Assembly (NCBI GenBank): GCA_951394045.1
Contig: OX595986.1
Coordinates: 3,687,534-3,751,533 of the forward strand
Reading direction: 5' to 3'
DNA: 64,000 nt
Source: Nitzschia sp. DOCU1
Lineage: Eukaryota > Bacillariophyta > Bacillariophyceae > Bacillariales > Bacillariaceae
In this document: positions 44,435-55,345 of the stretch, piece by piece
Layout: each line of letters opens with the position of its first letter
Numbering within the stretch: the first letter of the stretch is position 1
Program-made: the position numbers and the translations under genes
The notes under the pieces: generated by a model
The model's input: only the letters and a program-made list of their open reading frames with translations
The model's database searches: none
What the model was told of the DNA's origin: nothing

Positions 44435-44529
44435 GGGCACTTGCGAGAGTGGTTTAATCGGCTGGACTTGAACGCAACCGTGTTATCCAGTGGACTTTGT
44501 CCGCACAGGTTCGAATCCTGTAGTGCCCG
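44435..44529 (+). tRNA. tRNA-Ser (UGA) with a 12-nt intron
   Basis: Acceptor GGGCACT pairs fully with AGTGCCC, and the discriminator is G, as in eukaryotic serine tRNAs. The long variable arm (GGAC-TTT-GTCC) marks a class II tRNA. The anticodon stem CTGGA/TCCAG encloses 19 nt: anticodon TGA, purine 37 and a 12-nt intron at the canonical site. The T arm ACAGG-TTCGAAT-CCTGT contains an intact B box. Confidence 0.93.
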
Positions 44530-44536
44530 TCTATTA

Positions 44537-44541
44537 TTTTT
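44537..44541 (+). terminator. Pol III terminator of tRNA-Ser
   Basis: A TTTTT run 8 nt after the tRNA discriminator base. Confidence 0.65.
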
Positions 44542-45105
44542 GGCATCAACCCAATGTCTTGCTTTGAATTATCTTTTAGTTCACCGTGCAGAGAGCTTCT
44601 AATTTCCAGGGACAGGGCAAGCAAGCTACAGGGATCCGATGATGACTGAATGCGACGAGTGGAGATCAATACACTACTTGCATGTCGCTGGCCCCTTAGT
44701 TACGTCTATTGGTATCTTTAGTAGTCGGAGTAGTCGTCCATGTTCTACCGGCGGTAGCAATCTCATCTATCGATGCATTGAAGGAGAAGGGTGCAATCCT
44801 TCCTTCGCCACACTCTCCCTGCGGATTTTCTTTAACCGAATTCGGGCGTGTCGCCGACATACTATCTGGTATAGTACATTTACTGGTAGGTTCGCCTTAG
44901 GAAGCCTAACGAATGGATTGAAGTGACAAAAGAGATGCGAACTCAGCCAGATGGCGCGTTGTGGTTTCCTTTCATTGGTTCTTTTCACCGACAACCTCAC
45001 TGGGCCGACGGCATCATCAATTTGGGCGAAGAAAGAAGCAAGTCATAGTAACAATCGCTGCCCCCCCTTTCGAAGCCAAGTCGCCGTTATTGTTTCATCA
45101 CCACC
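44542..45105. other. Intergenic region
   Basis: 564 bp between tRNA-Ser and the small TPR-like gene. No gene or repeat seen. Confidence 0.4.
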
Positions 45106-45546
45106 ATGAAACACTCCAAGCGCAGATCGTTTGGTCTTTCTCGTTTCTTTCGAAGGAAAGGGTGCGATAACGAAGACCGGGATTCTTCGGGGTCTTCGAG
45201 TGCCCTCGAAAGCGAGAATCGCGACTTGACTTCCGAAAGTGCTGGTTCTGAAACTGCTTTTCCTAGTGATCACCCTGAATCAGGCTCATTGGGGCTTACC
45301 TCCTCTACAGCCCACCATGGGATGATCACTGAACAGCTGAAACCCATGGTGACGCGGTTGGAGGCTCTTCAGATCCAACAAGAGCTTCAGGGTATGGACC
45401 ACCCCGACGTTATTTTTGCCCTTAGAGGGCTCAGTAAGGCCCATCTTCGCCGCGGTGAATTCAGGGAGGCACAGTTGGTGGAGGAAATGATCGTCGCCAG
45501 CCAGAACAACCAGCGTATCGCCTGGAACGCTCCTCATCATGCCTAG
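45106..45546 (+). CDS. Small TPR-like protein
   Basis: 146 aa from ATG 45106. A basic start (KHSKRRSFGLSRFFRRKG) and a Ser/Glu-rich disordered stretch lead to about 50 residues at 95-140 resembling a kinesin-light-chain-type TPR: ELQGMDHPDVIFALRGLSKA and HLRRGEFREAQLVEEM, with the usual HPDV and A/L/G positions. One full repeat is visible, too few for a standard TPR superhelix, so it may be a fragment or an adaptor. Function unknown. Confidence 0.6.
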   Translation: MKHSKRRSFGLSRFFRRKGCDNEDRDSSGSSSALESENRDLTSESAGSETAFPSDHPESGSLGLTSSTAHHGMITEQLKPMVTRLEALQIQQELQGMDHPDVIFALRGLSKAHLRRGEFREAQLVEEMIVASQNNQRIAWNAPHHA

Positions 45547-45941
45547 ATACGGTTGACTATATCAGGCAACAATTTTCATCTTGATATTCATATCCCCCGG
45601 GTGCCAATTTTCTCGACCTCAGTACCCAGTTTTGTTTTACAATTTTTTGTATATGGCCTCTTGGCACAATTTTCCAAACTACTCTTTATGACTAATATAT
45701 ATATCCAAATTCATGTTGATTTGTTCAAACTACTCTATGATTTCAGGACATTCGTTAGGAGTTGTGAGTTCGCATTTGGGTCTTCTCTGAAAGAGCAACC
45801 AGTGACATATTCAAAAGCGGCTCAACAATTGTCAGGTGGTGCTCATCTCAGTTCAAAACGAGCATTTTGACTAGCAGCTGGGTCTCATCTAAGGCGCTGA
45901 ATTGGAAGAAAAGCAGAAGGATTCTATGTCGCGCTGCTACG
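45547..45941. other. Convergent intergenic region
   Basis: 395 bp, T-rich and ORF-poor, between the small TPR-like gene and the p24 gene. Confidence 0.4.
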
Positions 45942-47075
45942 TTATCGACCAAGCACCGGGGCACCACTGAACCACTTTCGAATGGTGTAAACTTGGAACC
46001 CTGTAATCGCCATAAACATCAGTGTCTGGAGGAGCGAGCTTAGTACCATGCGCGAATGTGAGTGTTCGTTCGTCTCAGCGTGAACCGTTATTCGCCGCCG
46101 TTCCTTTTGCTGCATCGATTGAATCTCATTCAAGAGCCGGCGCAAAGTTTTGATTCGTTCCCGAGTCTCATGAAAGTCTTCATCTTTGATTCCCTCTTGC
46201 GATGCCGTATCTTCTTCCAATTCCACGTCTTCCTCGTTCATAGTACGCTCTTCGTAGCTCACAACATTACCATTTGCGTCCAGGCCCCCAAGATCGCTCT
46301 CTTTCCGCATCTCCATCTCGGCCACCACCTGGAATGAAACCACTGTAAGAATGCTGCACTCTGTCACGCATGGGACGATTTCAAACAATGATTCTTTTTT
46401 TATTGTTCACTCACCTGATACCATGTGGCTTGAACGCACATGCGATACCACCCATCGGCGGGTGCCTTTGTCGTGTAAATCGCTGGTTCTCCATCTTGCC
46501 TAACTTTCTTCTGTTGCTCCAACCGTTTTGCGTCCCGCTTCGTTTTAGCTTCCAAAAACTTTGTACGTTGCTTTTCCCGCCGAGCCTTTCGTTTCTGAGT
46601 AATGTCGGGATCATTGGGGTCCAATGGCCCATCATCGTCCGGTTGTGTCACCGGGTCATCTTCTTCTTCGGGTGGCGGCGCCAAGTGCTCAAAATCGATC
46701 ACTTCCGAGTAGGTAATAAATCCATCTCCTCGCTCGTGAAATGCTTCCGATGCTGTAAACAACTCCATACCGGTATTGATGCTGGATGGGGCGATGGGTC
46801 CATCCAAGGTAAAGGTTGCCTTGAGCGAGGAACCTGACAAGATAATGGTACTCACAGTCACCGTCTCGCTTTGGCGATTTGTAATTGCAAAAGTGTCAGC
46901 GACAGACCCAATGAGTGACTATCCGGCAGACAGATCATCCTGATCCAACTTACTCTTTGGAGAGAGTATCAAATAAACATTCCGTCTGCCGCTGATTGAC
47001 AGTCAGCTGCATCGGCAGACTCTCGGTCACGACCAGAACGGCTGCAAATAGTGTTAGACCACGTAGTCGAGACAT
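45942..47075 (-). CDS. p24/emp24 family cargo receptor (GOLD domain) with an insert
   Basis: Three exons, 47075-46954, 46868-46415 and 46328-45942, introns 85 and 86 bp, frames kept (320 aa). Exon 1, which encodes the signal peptide (LRGLTLFAAVLVVTESLPM), is too short to stand out alone. The GOLD domain begins with the disulfide cysteine in ECLFDTLSKD and closes with the second in GWYRMCVQATW. A coiled coil (RERIKTLRRLLNEIQSMQQKE) and a transmembrane helix (LLQTLMFMAITGFQVYTI) follow, as in p24 proteins of COPI/COPII vesicles. Between the two cysteines is an extra charged segment of about 70 residues, Pro/Asp-rich then Lys/Arg-rich. The short cytosolic tail (RKWFSGAPVLGR) lacks a KKXX signal. 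Confidence 0.85.
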
Positions 47076-47536
47076 CGTGTCAAGCATAGTGTAGGCGAGG
47101 GGGGATTCACACTACGTGTCGGCGAAGGGTCGAGAAAGGGAAAAATGGGAATCGGTTGTGCATCACGTGCTCGAGTGTCATTGTCGCAGCAAAAGACCTT
47201 TACAACGATGGGCCACCGCACGCCGAGCGATTGTGGTGAAATTGATTCGTTCGATTGAGGAGAAGGCCCGCCAGCGCGCCATCCACGTGCCAGAGGCCGT
47301 GCCACAGTCAACAGATAGACAGACAGACAGACGAAAAAGCGCTTCAATAGTGCTTTCTGACGTACTACACGATCCAAACCCGATCTTTTTCGGTAGTTGG
47401 AACCGACAGAGGATGTTTGTGATGTCAACATCCAAAAGCCAACATTGGCCAAACAACGAATCATCCGCATTGATAGACTTGATCTCCGATCGAATTTCTC
47501 TTGAATCCCAAGTTGGTTTCTGCTCTCGTCAAGAGG
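47076..47536. other. Divergent intergenic region with a small tetranucleotide repeat
   Basis: 461 bp between p24 and the Tic22-like gene. A short (GACA)n run lies at about 47313-47332. Confidence 0.5.
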
Positions 47537-48669
47537 ATGTTGCTGCCGAAGATTTTCAAAGGCCTACTGGTCGTGATTGGCCTGTTCCACTGCGTCGCCT
47601 TTGCACCGGTTTCCAGAAGAGCTGGAGTCGTCAAAACGCAAACTGGTGGCCCATTCTTTTTTAACAAAGATCCCGGACTTTCCAATACTCATTCAATTTC
47701 GACATCGAGTCTTTTAATGGCGAGCGACGATGAAGGTCCTGGTCTAATTGTTCAGATTGGTATTGGTGCCATAATGCTGCTATTCCTTGTGACGGGTCTG
47801 TTACCCCTACTGGACGAAGGAGGACGTGATTTGAGCATTGCGGATTCTGTGGTGACACAACAAGATGCTCCAGGGAAACTTCAAAACTTTGAAAGTAAAT
47901 ACGACCGCTTGTCTCGAGCAACTATACAAGAGAAACTAAGTGGAGTGCCAGTGTTCTACCTGGCGGATAGCAGTGGTTCCATGGGCACCAACATTTACTT
48001 GTCGTATGCGGATGCCAAATCAGCCTCGGATGAAAGTGCAGGGACATCTGTTAAAGCCACGTCTCTTGATCAAGTGATGTAAGTATACGAAATAGCGTGA
48101 GTAAAGGGGAAGAAATGTCGAAGTAGGATGGGTTCAGGGATTGATGCGACGATCCATATCTTCCATACCGACCATCAAGAAAAATCTGATTGTCGTTGCA
48201 TCGTTTGATTCTTAGGTACCCACTCATTCTCAAGCGCGGTCGTATGCGAATGGCACCACCTCCTGGCGAAGTTGCCAAAGCCGAGGCGGAACTAGTGAGT
48301 AGCGTCGAGAGCGGAACCACTCCAAAGGCCTACCGGCTGATTCCGTCCAAGGCCGCAGTGCAGCAGGCAAAGGAGTTCAATATGAATCTCGCGGAAAACG
48401 ACATTCCCTTGTTTGTGGCGGATCGTCTGGCATTTGCGAGTCCCAAAGGCCCACAGCTGCCACTCTTTGTGGATAAGGATGATTGCGTGTTTAGCTATCA
48501 ACGCCTACGAGATGGCAAGTCGAGTTTGCCCGAGCAGCCCAACGTACGCTCGGCGTCGCTTTTGGACGAGTTGAATAGTATGGAGAAGGGAACGCGACCT
48601 GGAGTTTCGCAATTAGCATTCTACGCAACAGCTGCCGACGTTGAGAAGGCGTCAGAGTTGCTGCAATGA
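47537..48669 (+). CDS. Plastid-targeted Tic22-like protein
   Basis: Exons 47537-48078 and 48216-48669, intron 137 bp (GTAAGT...CTTAG), 331 aa. A signal peptide (IFKGLLVVIGLFHCV) leads to AFAP, the plastid-import motif, then a transit region and a hydrophobic segment (QIGIGAIMLLFLVTGLLPLL). The rest has two related halves: GVPVFYLADSSGSMGTNIYLSYADAK and DIPLFVADRLAF...PLFVDKDD, the pattern of the Tic22 fold (paired [VI]PVF segments). Tic22 proteins assist protein passage between plastid membranes. I assign this by pattern, not close similarity. The ATG at 47537 is the first; the frame upstream begins at TTG. Confidence 0.65.
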
Positions 48670-48818
48670 TTCAATCGAAGTGGCAATACAGCGGGATTGG
48701 TACACGAACGAATGTTAGCTATTTAGTAGTGTTGAAACGGTAGCACTTGTTTCATACATCAAAAGCAAATGTTACTGGCAGATACGAAACATTAAAAGTC
48801 CCCGAATCTTCTCTCCCC

Positions 48819-49929
48819 CTAATCTGCCTTTTCACCCACAAGTATTCTGGCAACCGTATCGCCGAGGCCTGCAAAGTGGTATCCCAGCCAATACACGACG
48901 GCCAAGAACAAGCGTGTACCTAGTGTGACTGTCTTGTCCACATGTATTTGGGGGTCAAACTCGGGAAGCCAGAAGAACGGGACCATCAAGTTCACCACAA
49001 ATTTGTAGAGGCAAAGGTATTTCAGCTGCGAGACCTCCATAATATTGTATCGCAAGCGATATAAGAGAAATGCATGGACCGCTAAATGAAAGGATCCTAA
49101 GCAGAAACTCGTCAAGAAAATCTGTGATCTCAAGGGAGCGTCCTCGCCAAAATAACTTTCCATCCCATGTTTGCGAAACAAAGCTTGGATGGATGCTACC
49201 ACGTAAAGCCCACTCACGGTCTATAATAAGGGACGACAAAACATAAACGATGAGTCAATGCACATCAAGAGTTTTCTGTCGATAGTTCGACACACTTACC
49301 GCACCCGTGATAAGCGCCATTCCAGGTATCGACCATCGCGCCGACTTGGCTTTCCATTCCTGGTGACTGTACGTCACGGGAATAAATTCGGACGATCCTC
49401 GCCACCATGAAAGACGTGCCCAACTGATCGAAACGGCAATCAAATGACAAAGCACCATTCTGGCAAAGAAATTTGGCTCAAAAGGTGCAAATGACCATGT
49501 CGGATGGACGCTTTGAAGTATCGTCATGAACAGAATGGTTGCCATGGAGCACATGGTAAGGGTTTCATGAAAGTGTAGCATTCCTCGTTCCGAGTTGCGA
49601 AGAAGGAACCAAGCAACAAAGCTTAGCTCGTAAGGGTAGATAAAATGCCATCCCATATCATGGACGGCAAAAGCCTCCAACGACGAGGGAAAGGTTCCTT
49701 CCGCGGAAAGAATGCGATCGTTGAACATGGTCGATGCTGCCGGTGAAAAATGCCTGAGAATCTTGCTTCCCATCCAGGGATGTATAGTACTATCCCACAA
49801 GGGTTTGATACCCCAAAAGACGGGAATACCTATAATGATTAAATGCGCCAGTGTTAATCGTGACGACGTTAGTTCTGCATCGAGAAAGGATTGGAGCATT
49901 TTCGTTTGTCGTTTTGTAGTCGTTGTCAT
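48819..49929 (-). CDS. Multi-pass membrane protein of unknown function
   Basis: Two exons, 49929-49300 and 49220-48819, intron 79 bp (GTAAGT...TATAG), frame kept, 343 aa. Roughly eight hydrophobic segments are spread along the protein (LTLAHLIIIGIPVFWGI, LSFVAWFLL, MATILFMTILQSV, LFLAVVYWLGYHFAGL). Conserved-looking aromatic and histidine residues (VHDMGWHFIYPYELSF, HFHETLT) could be functional. No named family recognised; a lipid-modifying or transport enzyme is conceivable. It is divergent from the fucosyltransferase-like gene. Confidence 0.65.
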
Positions 49930-50482
49930 TGTGAAAAGATGAAAATCCGCAGAATAATATCAATAAGAGAAGGCCCAAGGTAGCTCAAGAATGATGCTGG
50001 TAGTGTTTGTTTGTTGTGTTATCGTGAGTTGTATTGTGCGAAGGGATTCGTTCTCCCTACGTTTGATCGATGACAGCAACGATGATGTTGTCCGTTCGCA
50101 TTCTTCGCTGGTTTCTATTTTCTGTCACCACGTTCCGTCACAAGAACGAAAGTTGATGCCGAGCGGAGGGCATCAATTGAGGGCACGCTCGAACGAAGAC
50201 GTCGCACGCGCATGCACGCCAGGTATGGAATCGATGAGGTCGGAAAATCAACTTCGCGCCCAACAGGCGATCGTGCCGACCTGCCGTAGAATTTGTACTG
50301 TAGTGGTAGCAGAGTTTTCCACCACCAAAGCTCTCTCAAACAGGATGTGCAGCTGGATCAAATGACGATATCCATGCATGGACGATACATCCCATTTGAC
50401 TCCTCTCTTACTCTTATCCATGGCAACATTTGTCAGAGTATCATCTTGCTGCTGAAAACAACCTACTGATCGCTGCTTCGTT
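49930..50482. other. Divergent intergenic region
   Basis: 553 bp containing two presumptive promoters. Short ORFs on both strands look random. Confidence 0.4.
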
Positions 50483-52390
50483 ATGCGGTCTGCCAACAGG
50501 CTGATTTCGATGATTGCCCTGAGCATTGCGGCATTGCTCATGTCGCTGGCTCACTTTCACTCCTTGGAAATACGGTCCGAGATCTGGAAGGAAGACATGC
50601 AGAAAGAGGCGCACATGAATATTCCCTTGATAACGAGTAGTCGAGAGGATACAAACGTGACTGTGGCATTGACGACAAGGGATGCACAGCCGACACTGGA
50701 TTCGGTAAATTGCTTTACGCTAAACAGTCCATCCTGGTTGGACGATGCTGCCGATCGACTGGGGAATCTGGATGATGTTCGAATGGATGACAATTTTATC
50801 TCGACGACTATTTTAAGTGTCGATTCCCTATTCACTTCTGTTCAGGGCACGGGGCAGATGGCAGGCAATCTGTTGCATCAGACGCTGTGCCACAAAAACT
50901 CGAACCTTTTGACTCTCGACAATACACTGGAAGAATGGCAGGATTCGCCGCCATCCAATGCGACCATTCATGCTTGGTCTGTCAAATTACTATATCTGGC
51001 AACTCACATACATCAGCATTGGCCGGCAGTAGCGGAAGCCAAACTACGAAACTCCAATCAGCAATGTCGGGCAGAATGGGCAGCCCAAACCGTCGGTAAA
51101 TTTGACTACGAGTGTCCACAAGCCAAATTTTTGGTCGTCTCCATGGGTCGACTGGGACTGGGAGCTGTTATGCGTTTGGGTGTCGTCAATGCCTTGATTG
51201 CGGGCATGGCCTCGAATCGTACTGTTCTAGTGGTCAATAATGCTCCAGTGGGTCCCCGTTTTCTCAGGGAGCCTTGGCTGCTGGCATCTTGTCCGCGTCG
51301 GGATATGCAGTGCTTTTACATGCCCATGACTCCCTGTGTTTTGACCCGACAGGAAATTGCCAACGCGACAACTTTGGATCGAGGCCAAGCCAGGGCACTC
51401 TTTCGGACAGGTCAACTTCCAGCGCATCTGACCGACGAACGGGTAGTCCTCATGGACCTAGTGCTGCGCCCACAACGCACACCCCGTGCCTTTCGTGAAA
51501 ACACGGTCCGCATCCTTCAGGACTATATTCTTCGTCCACTACAGCAGCAGCTTCAAGAGTCCTTGGGCAAACCGCATCCATTGCTACCACTACTGACGCA
51601 GGCCACCGATTTTATTTTGGAAGAAGAAGAGTTGGAAAACGGTTCTTATTATTACTTTGGTCACAATAGCAAACACAACCATGCTTTGGTATACTATGCC
51701 ATGCGACCCAACTTGGAGTATGCCGGGCGGCTCAACGAGATTATGCTGGAAAGTATCCCGCCAGACATGGATCCTGATCATACCATTGGCGTGCCGATTC
51801 GAGATTCGGACAAGTGTGACATGGAAAGTGAATGCATGCCCTTTGATCAATACATGAACATGACTCGTCATACCTGGACCAAGTACTACCGAAACGCAGA
51901 GCAGCGCGCCTCTCCGTCGCAATTTCACAACCACGCAGCGGGTGCAACTACAAATATCATTGTTACTTCCGAAGCGGCTCATATCCACATGGCAATGGAA
52001 CGGTATCAAACCGAGGGTCGTCACCATCGCGAGCTACCGTTTGCCGCTCGCTTTGTCAGCAATCACTTTGATGTCCATCAAGGAACCGGAAATCCAGCAC
52101 GAACAATCACCAATACCACTACAACTAACTCTATGGATGAAGTCATGCTCTCGGCGGTTTCCTCGCTTCAGGCGCAGCTGTGGGCGCGCTATACCATGGG
52201 CAATTGTTGTTCGAATTTTCATGTCCTTCTCTTTGATTTCTTACGGGACGGCTGTGGGGCGGCCAAAGAGCCAGTGGCTCAATGCATGCAAGACCATGAG
52301 GACCCTTCCTTTCGACTATGCTGTCACTGGTCCAAGACTGAGGAATGTATTGCCAAGCGACAAACTATAGGCAAGGATGACAGGCTATGA
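50483..52390 (+). CDS. Golgi type II protein, alpha-1,6-fucosyltransferase-like (GT23-like)
   Basis: 635 aa, intronless. A signal anchor near the N-terminus (LISMIALSIAALLMSLAHF) and a lumenal catalytic region. GRLGLGAVMRLGVVNALIAG and ASNRTVLVV resemble the donor-side start of FUT8-type enzymes. IGVPIRDSDKCDMESECMPF lines up with the FUT8 sugar-nucleotide motif (IGVHVRRTDK...). NIIVTSEAAHIHMAMERY and GNCCSNFHVLLFDFLRDG match later family blocks. The usual HVRRTDK reads PIRDSDK, so the donor site is altered and specificity is open. Several N-glycosylation sequons are present. It converges on the prolyl hydroxylase gene, 22 bp apart. Confidence 0.6.
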   Translation: MRSANRLISMIALSIAALLMSLAHFHSLEIRSEIWKEDMQKEAHMNIPLITSSREDTNVTVALTTRDAQPTLDSVNCFTLNSPSWLDDAADRLGNLDDVRMDDNFISTTILSVDSLFTSVQGTGQMAGNLLHQTLCHKNSNLLTLDNTLEEWQDSPPSNATIHAWSVKLLYLATHIHQHWPAVAEAKLRNSNQQCRAEWAAQTVGKFDYECPQAKFLVVSMGRLGLGAVMRLGVVNALIAGMASNRTVLVVNNAPVGPRFLREPWLLASCPRRDMQCFYMPMTPCVLTRQEIANATTLDRGQARALFRTGQLPAHLTDERVVLMDLVLRPQRTPRAFRENTVRILQDYILRPLQQQLQESLGKPHPLLPLLTQATDFILEEEELENGSYYYFGHNSKHNHALVYYAMRPNLEYAGRLNEIMLESIPPDMDPDHTIGVPIRDSDKCDMESECMPFDQYMNMTRHTWTKYYRNAEQRASPSQFHNHAAGATTNIIVTSEAAHIHMAMERYQTEGRHHRELPFAARFVSNHFDVHQGTGNPARTITNTTTTNSMDEVMLSAVSSLQAQLWARYTMGNCCSNFHVLLFDFLRDGCGAAKEPVAQCMQDHEDPSFRLCCHWSKTEECIAKRQTIGKDDRL

Positions 52391-52412
52391 CTATCTATTT
52401 GATACTCTATTT

Positions 52413-53754
52413 CTACGTGCAAGCATGTTGGTTCGGACCCTTGTAGTCACGCTGGTGGATCCACGCGTTGGCTCCAAATTTGATTCCCTTTGTCACTGGC
52501 AACGCTTGATGCTGAGTGCGTGGGTCGACGGTGTTGGGATCGTCTTCGAGCACCGAAGGCCACATGACCGCCCGCCCACGCTTGGGAGTCACCGTCTTGT
52601 CCAACTTTGGAAAGTTGGTGCCGCCGCCTTCTGCCACATCGTTGAGGTACATGTAAAACGTTAGAATCCGCACTCCACACTGACGATCCTTCTGGTAGGG
52701 GATGTAGTCGTTATGGGTTTGATAAAATTCTCCCACTTCATAGCGAAGTAGTTGCAGATTTTCCGAATTTGTTTCGGGAATCCCAGTAACATTTTCGATC
52801 CGAGCAAGAACGTCCAAAGCAATCGGATCTTTCATGCATGCCCCTAGGCACCAAGCATTCGTCGACGTTCTTCCGTTGTTAACATTCAGCGTGTACGTTC
52901 CATCGGCCTTGCGAGTGCCGACATCGGCAGAGCGTTCGTACTTTTGTTCATAGCCGAGTTCAATCAAGCGTTGAGCTTCGTCATCCGACAAAAAGTTGTC
53001 AAACTGGATCATCCAAGGACCCTCTGGTGGCCGGGAAAGAATCGAAGGTTGATATTTCTCAAAGGAAGGATCGGCCATGATTCGTTCATAGAGTTTCGAT
53101 ATATCTCCAGGATATAAAGCATCGACAGCATTTGGATCCAAAGGGCATCGGTTCTCAACGTGCAGCAACTAAGACAGGCAAACATGGATACAATGAGCCA
53201 ATGTCCGGATAGAACGCCGCGGCGTCGAGAGAGACAATCAATGTCCCAGATTTACTTACTTCACAAGTCTCGCAGACTGGAGCACAATTCACATGCATGT
53301 ACGCAGGATTGTTCTCGCATTCTCCAAGGACGCTCCAAAACGCACAGTTGGCGTGTGCATTACGGCAAATCGAGCGGACTTCCTTGTACTTTTCTTCAAC
53401 CATAACTTTGCTATGCATATACTCCCGTGCTTTTTCGATGCGCTCAAAGATCAAATCGGAATACGAAGGATCAAGTGATTGAGGTTCACCCATGTCATTG
53501 CCTAGGCCCTGTGCGGTCTTGGGAGCTGGAATGGTGTGGTTGAGTGGAGGAGTTGCTTCCGTGATGACAAGATCGTCGTCGGTGTAATTCTGGCATCTTT
53601 CATCGGAACCGTTGGAGATACAGAAGCCATCCTCCAAACGAGTCTCGTTGAAAGAAGACGACAATTCGGGTACGCATTCTTGCTCATTGTCGTCGGCGAC
53701 CGAATAAAGTAAGAGCTCCACCAAAAGGCATAACAGCACCCGCTTGGAAATCAT
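52413..53754 (-). CDS. Prolyl 4-hydroxylase catalytic protein with ShKT domain
   Basis: Two exons, 53754-53260 and 53168-52413, intron 91 bp (GTAAGT...CTTAG), frame kept, 416 aa. A signal peptide (VLLCLLVELLLYSVA) and lumenal N-terminus, then a six-cysteine ShKT-type module (residues about 125-165, CRNAHANCAFW through CAPVCETC). The C-terminal Fe(II)/2OG dioxygenase domain has the iron ligands HND in QTHNDYIPY, the distal His in QHQALPV and the 2OG-binding Lys in TKG. Family members hydroxylate proline in secreted proteins in the ER. ShKT-P4H fusions occur in algae and plants; here the ShKT precedes the catalytic domain. Confidence 0.9.
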
Positions 53755-54662
53755 TATTGCAATGTTGCGTTTCGATCTTTGTGTCTTGTCAATTTAAGAA
53801 ATGATTCAAACCCTTCCGATCTCCCAAGACAAGACGCTTCCAACGCTCTCTTTCTTTTCTTTGGTTCGGATTTTTGTGAGTTGATAACGAAACGAGTTCG
53901 GGTTGTGGCACACCGCGCGGTTGTGTGGCCCGCCCGCCCGAGAGAGTGCGTCAGCAAAGGCTGGCACGTTGAATCATATGGGTCCATCGTCGACTTCTAG
54001 GATTTTAACCGTTCGAATGAGCGTTGGCGTGTATCATAGTCGTCCAACTATTACTCTTGGAACTTCTACCTCTAGCTTCTGGTGATAGAATTGTACTTGG
54101 GTAGTTGTCAGAGCCAAAAGAACTCATAATAGAGAGATCATTTGTCATTGCAACAAGGAGACGTCTCCTAAAGAAAACGAATGTTTTCTTAGCGTAACAT
54201 TGGCCTTCTTGCAATCTCTTTCGCCCGAAACACAAGTAATACTTCTTGTAATGGCCTGCTATAGTGTCTGCTGGCGACTTAGTACCGCTGCTCGGATGGT
54301 ATCTCCGTAAACGTCGAGAACTGTGTGTCTCGATGTAGATTCCGACAATCGAGACGATCTCCTTATTTCGTGACGCCGCGAATGACATGACTAGGACTAC
54401 TACTGTAGCTTTTCGACGATCCGGGGTGAGTATAGTAGTATTAGCAGGCCAATCATCGTCTTTCACCCTCAATGGATGATGGTAAGTAATATTGTAGAAG
54501 CAGCTCCCTCGTGGAGTTGACTATGTGATCCTATCCCCGTTGGCTAGGTTCTACTTTCCCTAATCATACAAAACTGGTCGGATCGAAAGTTGTCCCAAGC
54601 AGCGCCTTGCCCTCTTCTTTTCTACAGTAACGAATTCCTTCAGACTGTCTTTTATTCTTTAT
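53755..54662. other. Intergenic region
   Basis: 908 bp between the prolyl hydroxylase 5' end and the eS7 3' end. A 155-codon minus ORF at 54005-54472 has no family resemblance and is probably chance. Confidence 0.4.
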
Positions 54663-55345
54663 TTACTGGAAATAGAAAGAAACTTGCTTGTTGGTAAGCT
54701 TTGAGTAAACAGCAGCAAAGGTATCCGTGCGGCCCTCAACATTAGCTTGGTCCTTGGAATCAAGGTACACCTTAAGAATTCGCTTTCCATCAACCTTCAC
54801 CCGAGTTCGCTTTCCAACAATTTCCGTGGGGTAGACAATATCATCCAGGATGGCATCTTGCACAGCCGTCAAAGTTCGCGAGCGCGGTCTGGGGCCAGCG
54901 GTCTTTTGGTTACGGTTGTACGACTTTCCGAGGATAGTGCGTTGCCCAATGATCAAAACATGCTTTCCCGAGAACTTCTTCTCCAACTCTCGGACAAGCT
55001 TTTGGTGAATCTTATTAACAGACTTGAGCAGCTTGAAGGGAACATACAGAATGATGGCCTTGCTGCCGGCACAGTCGACCTCCTTTGCGGCTGTGATGTA
55101 AATACTTCGGAGAGGAGCTTTGAGCTCAGCCGAAGTCATTTCAAGATTGAGAAGCTCATTGGCTACAGACTTCTCGAACTCATCGGGTTCCTGTGGCCAA
55201 GAGGGAAAAGGTGAGACCTATCCATTTCTAGAGTCGTTGGCAAGAAACCGGCACGCCAATCGATCAATCGCCCCCAAACATCCAACCACCACAACAAAAT
55301 TTCTACACTTACACCGCTGCTCTTCTTGATCTTTTGTACGCTCAT
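54663..55345 (-). CDS. RPS7: 40S ribosomal protein eS7
   Basis: Exon 1 55345-55313 (MSVQKIKKSSG) and exon 2 55190-54663, intron 122 bp, 186 aa. Exon 2 begins EPDEFEKSVANELLNLE, the typical N-terminal helix, and continues KAIILYVPFKLLKSVNKIHQ, LEKKFSGKHVLIIGQRTIL and the RPRSRTLTAVQDAILDDIVYP block, all near-universal in eS7. The short first exon with an intron near the 5' end is common for ribosomal protein genes. Confidence 0.96.

Noticed and set aside
54005..54472. 155-codon minus ORF
   Set aside because: No family features; sits in an intergenic region without supporting signals.
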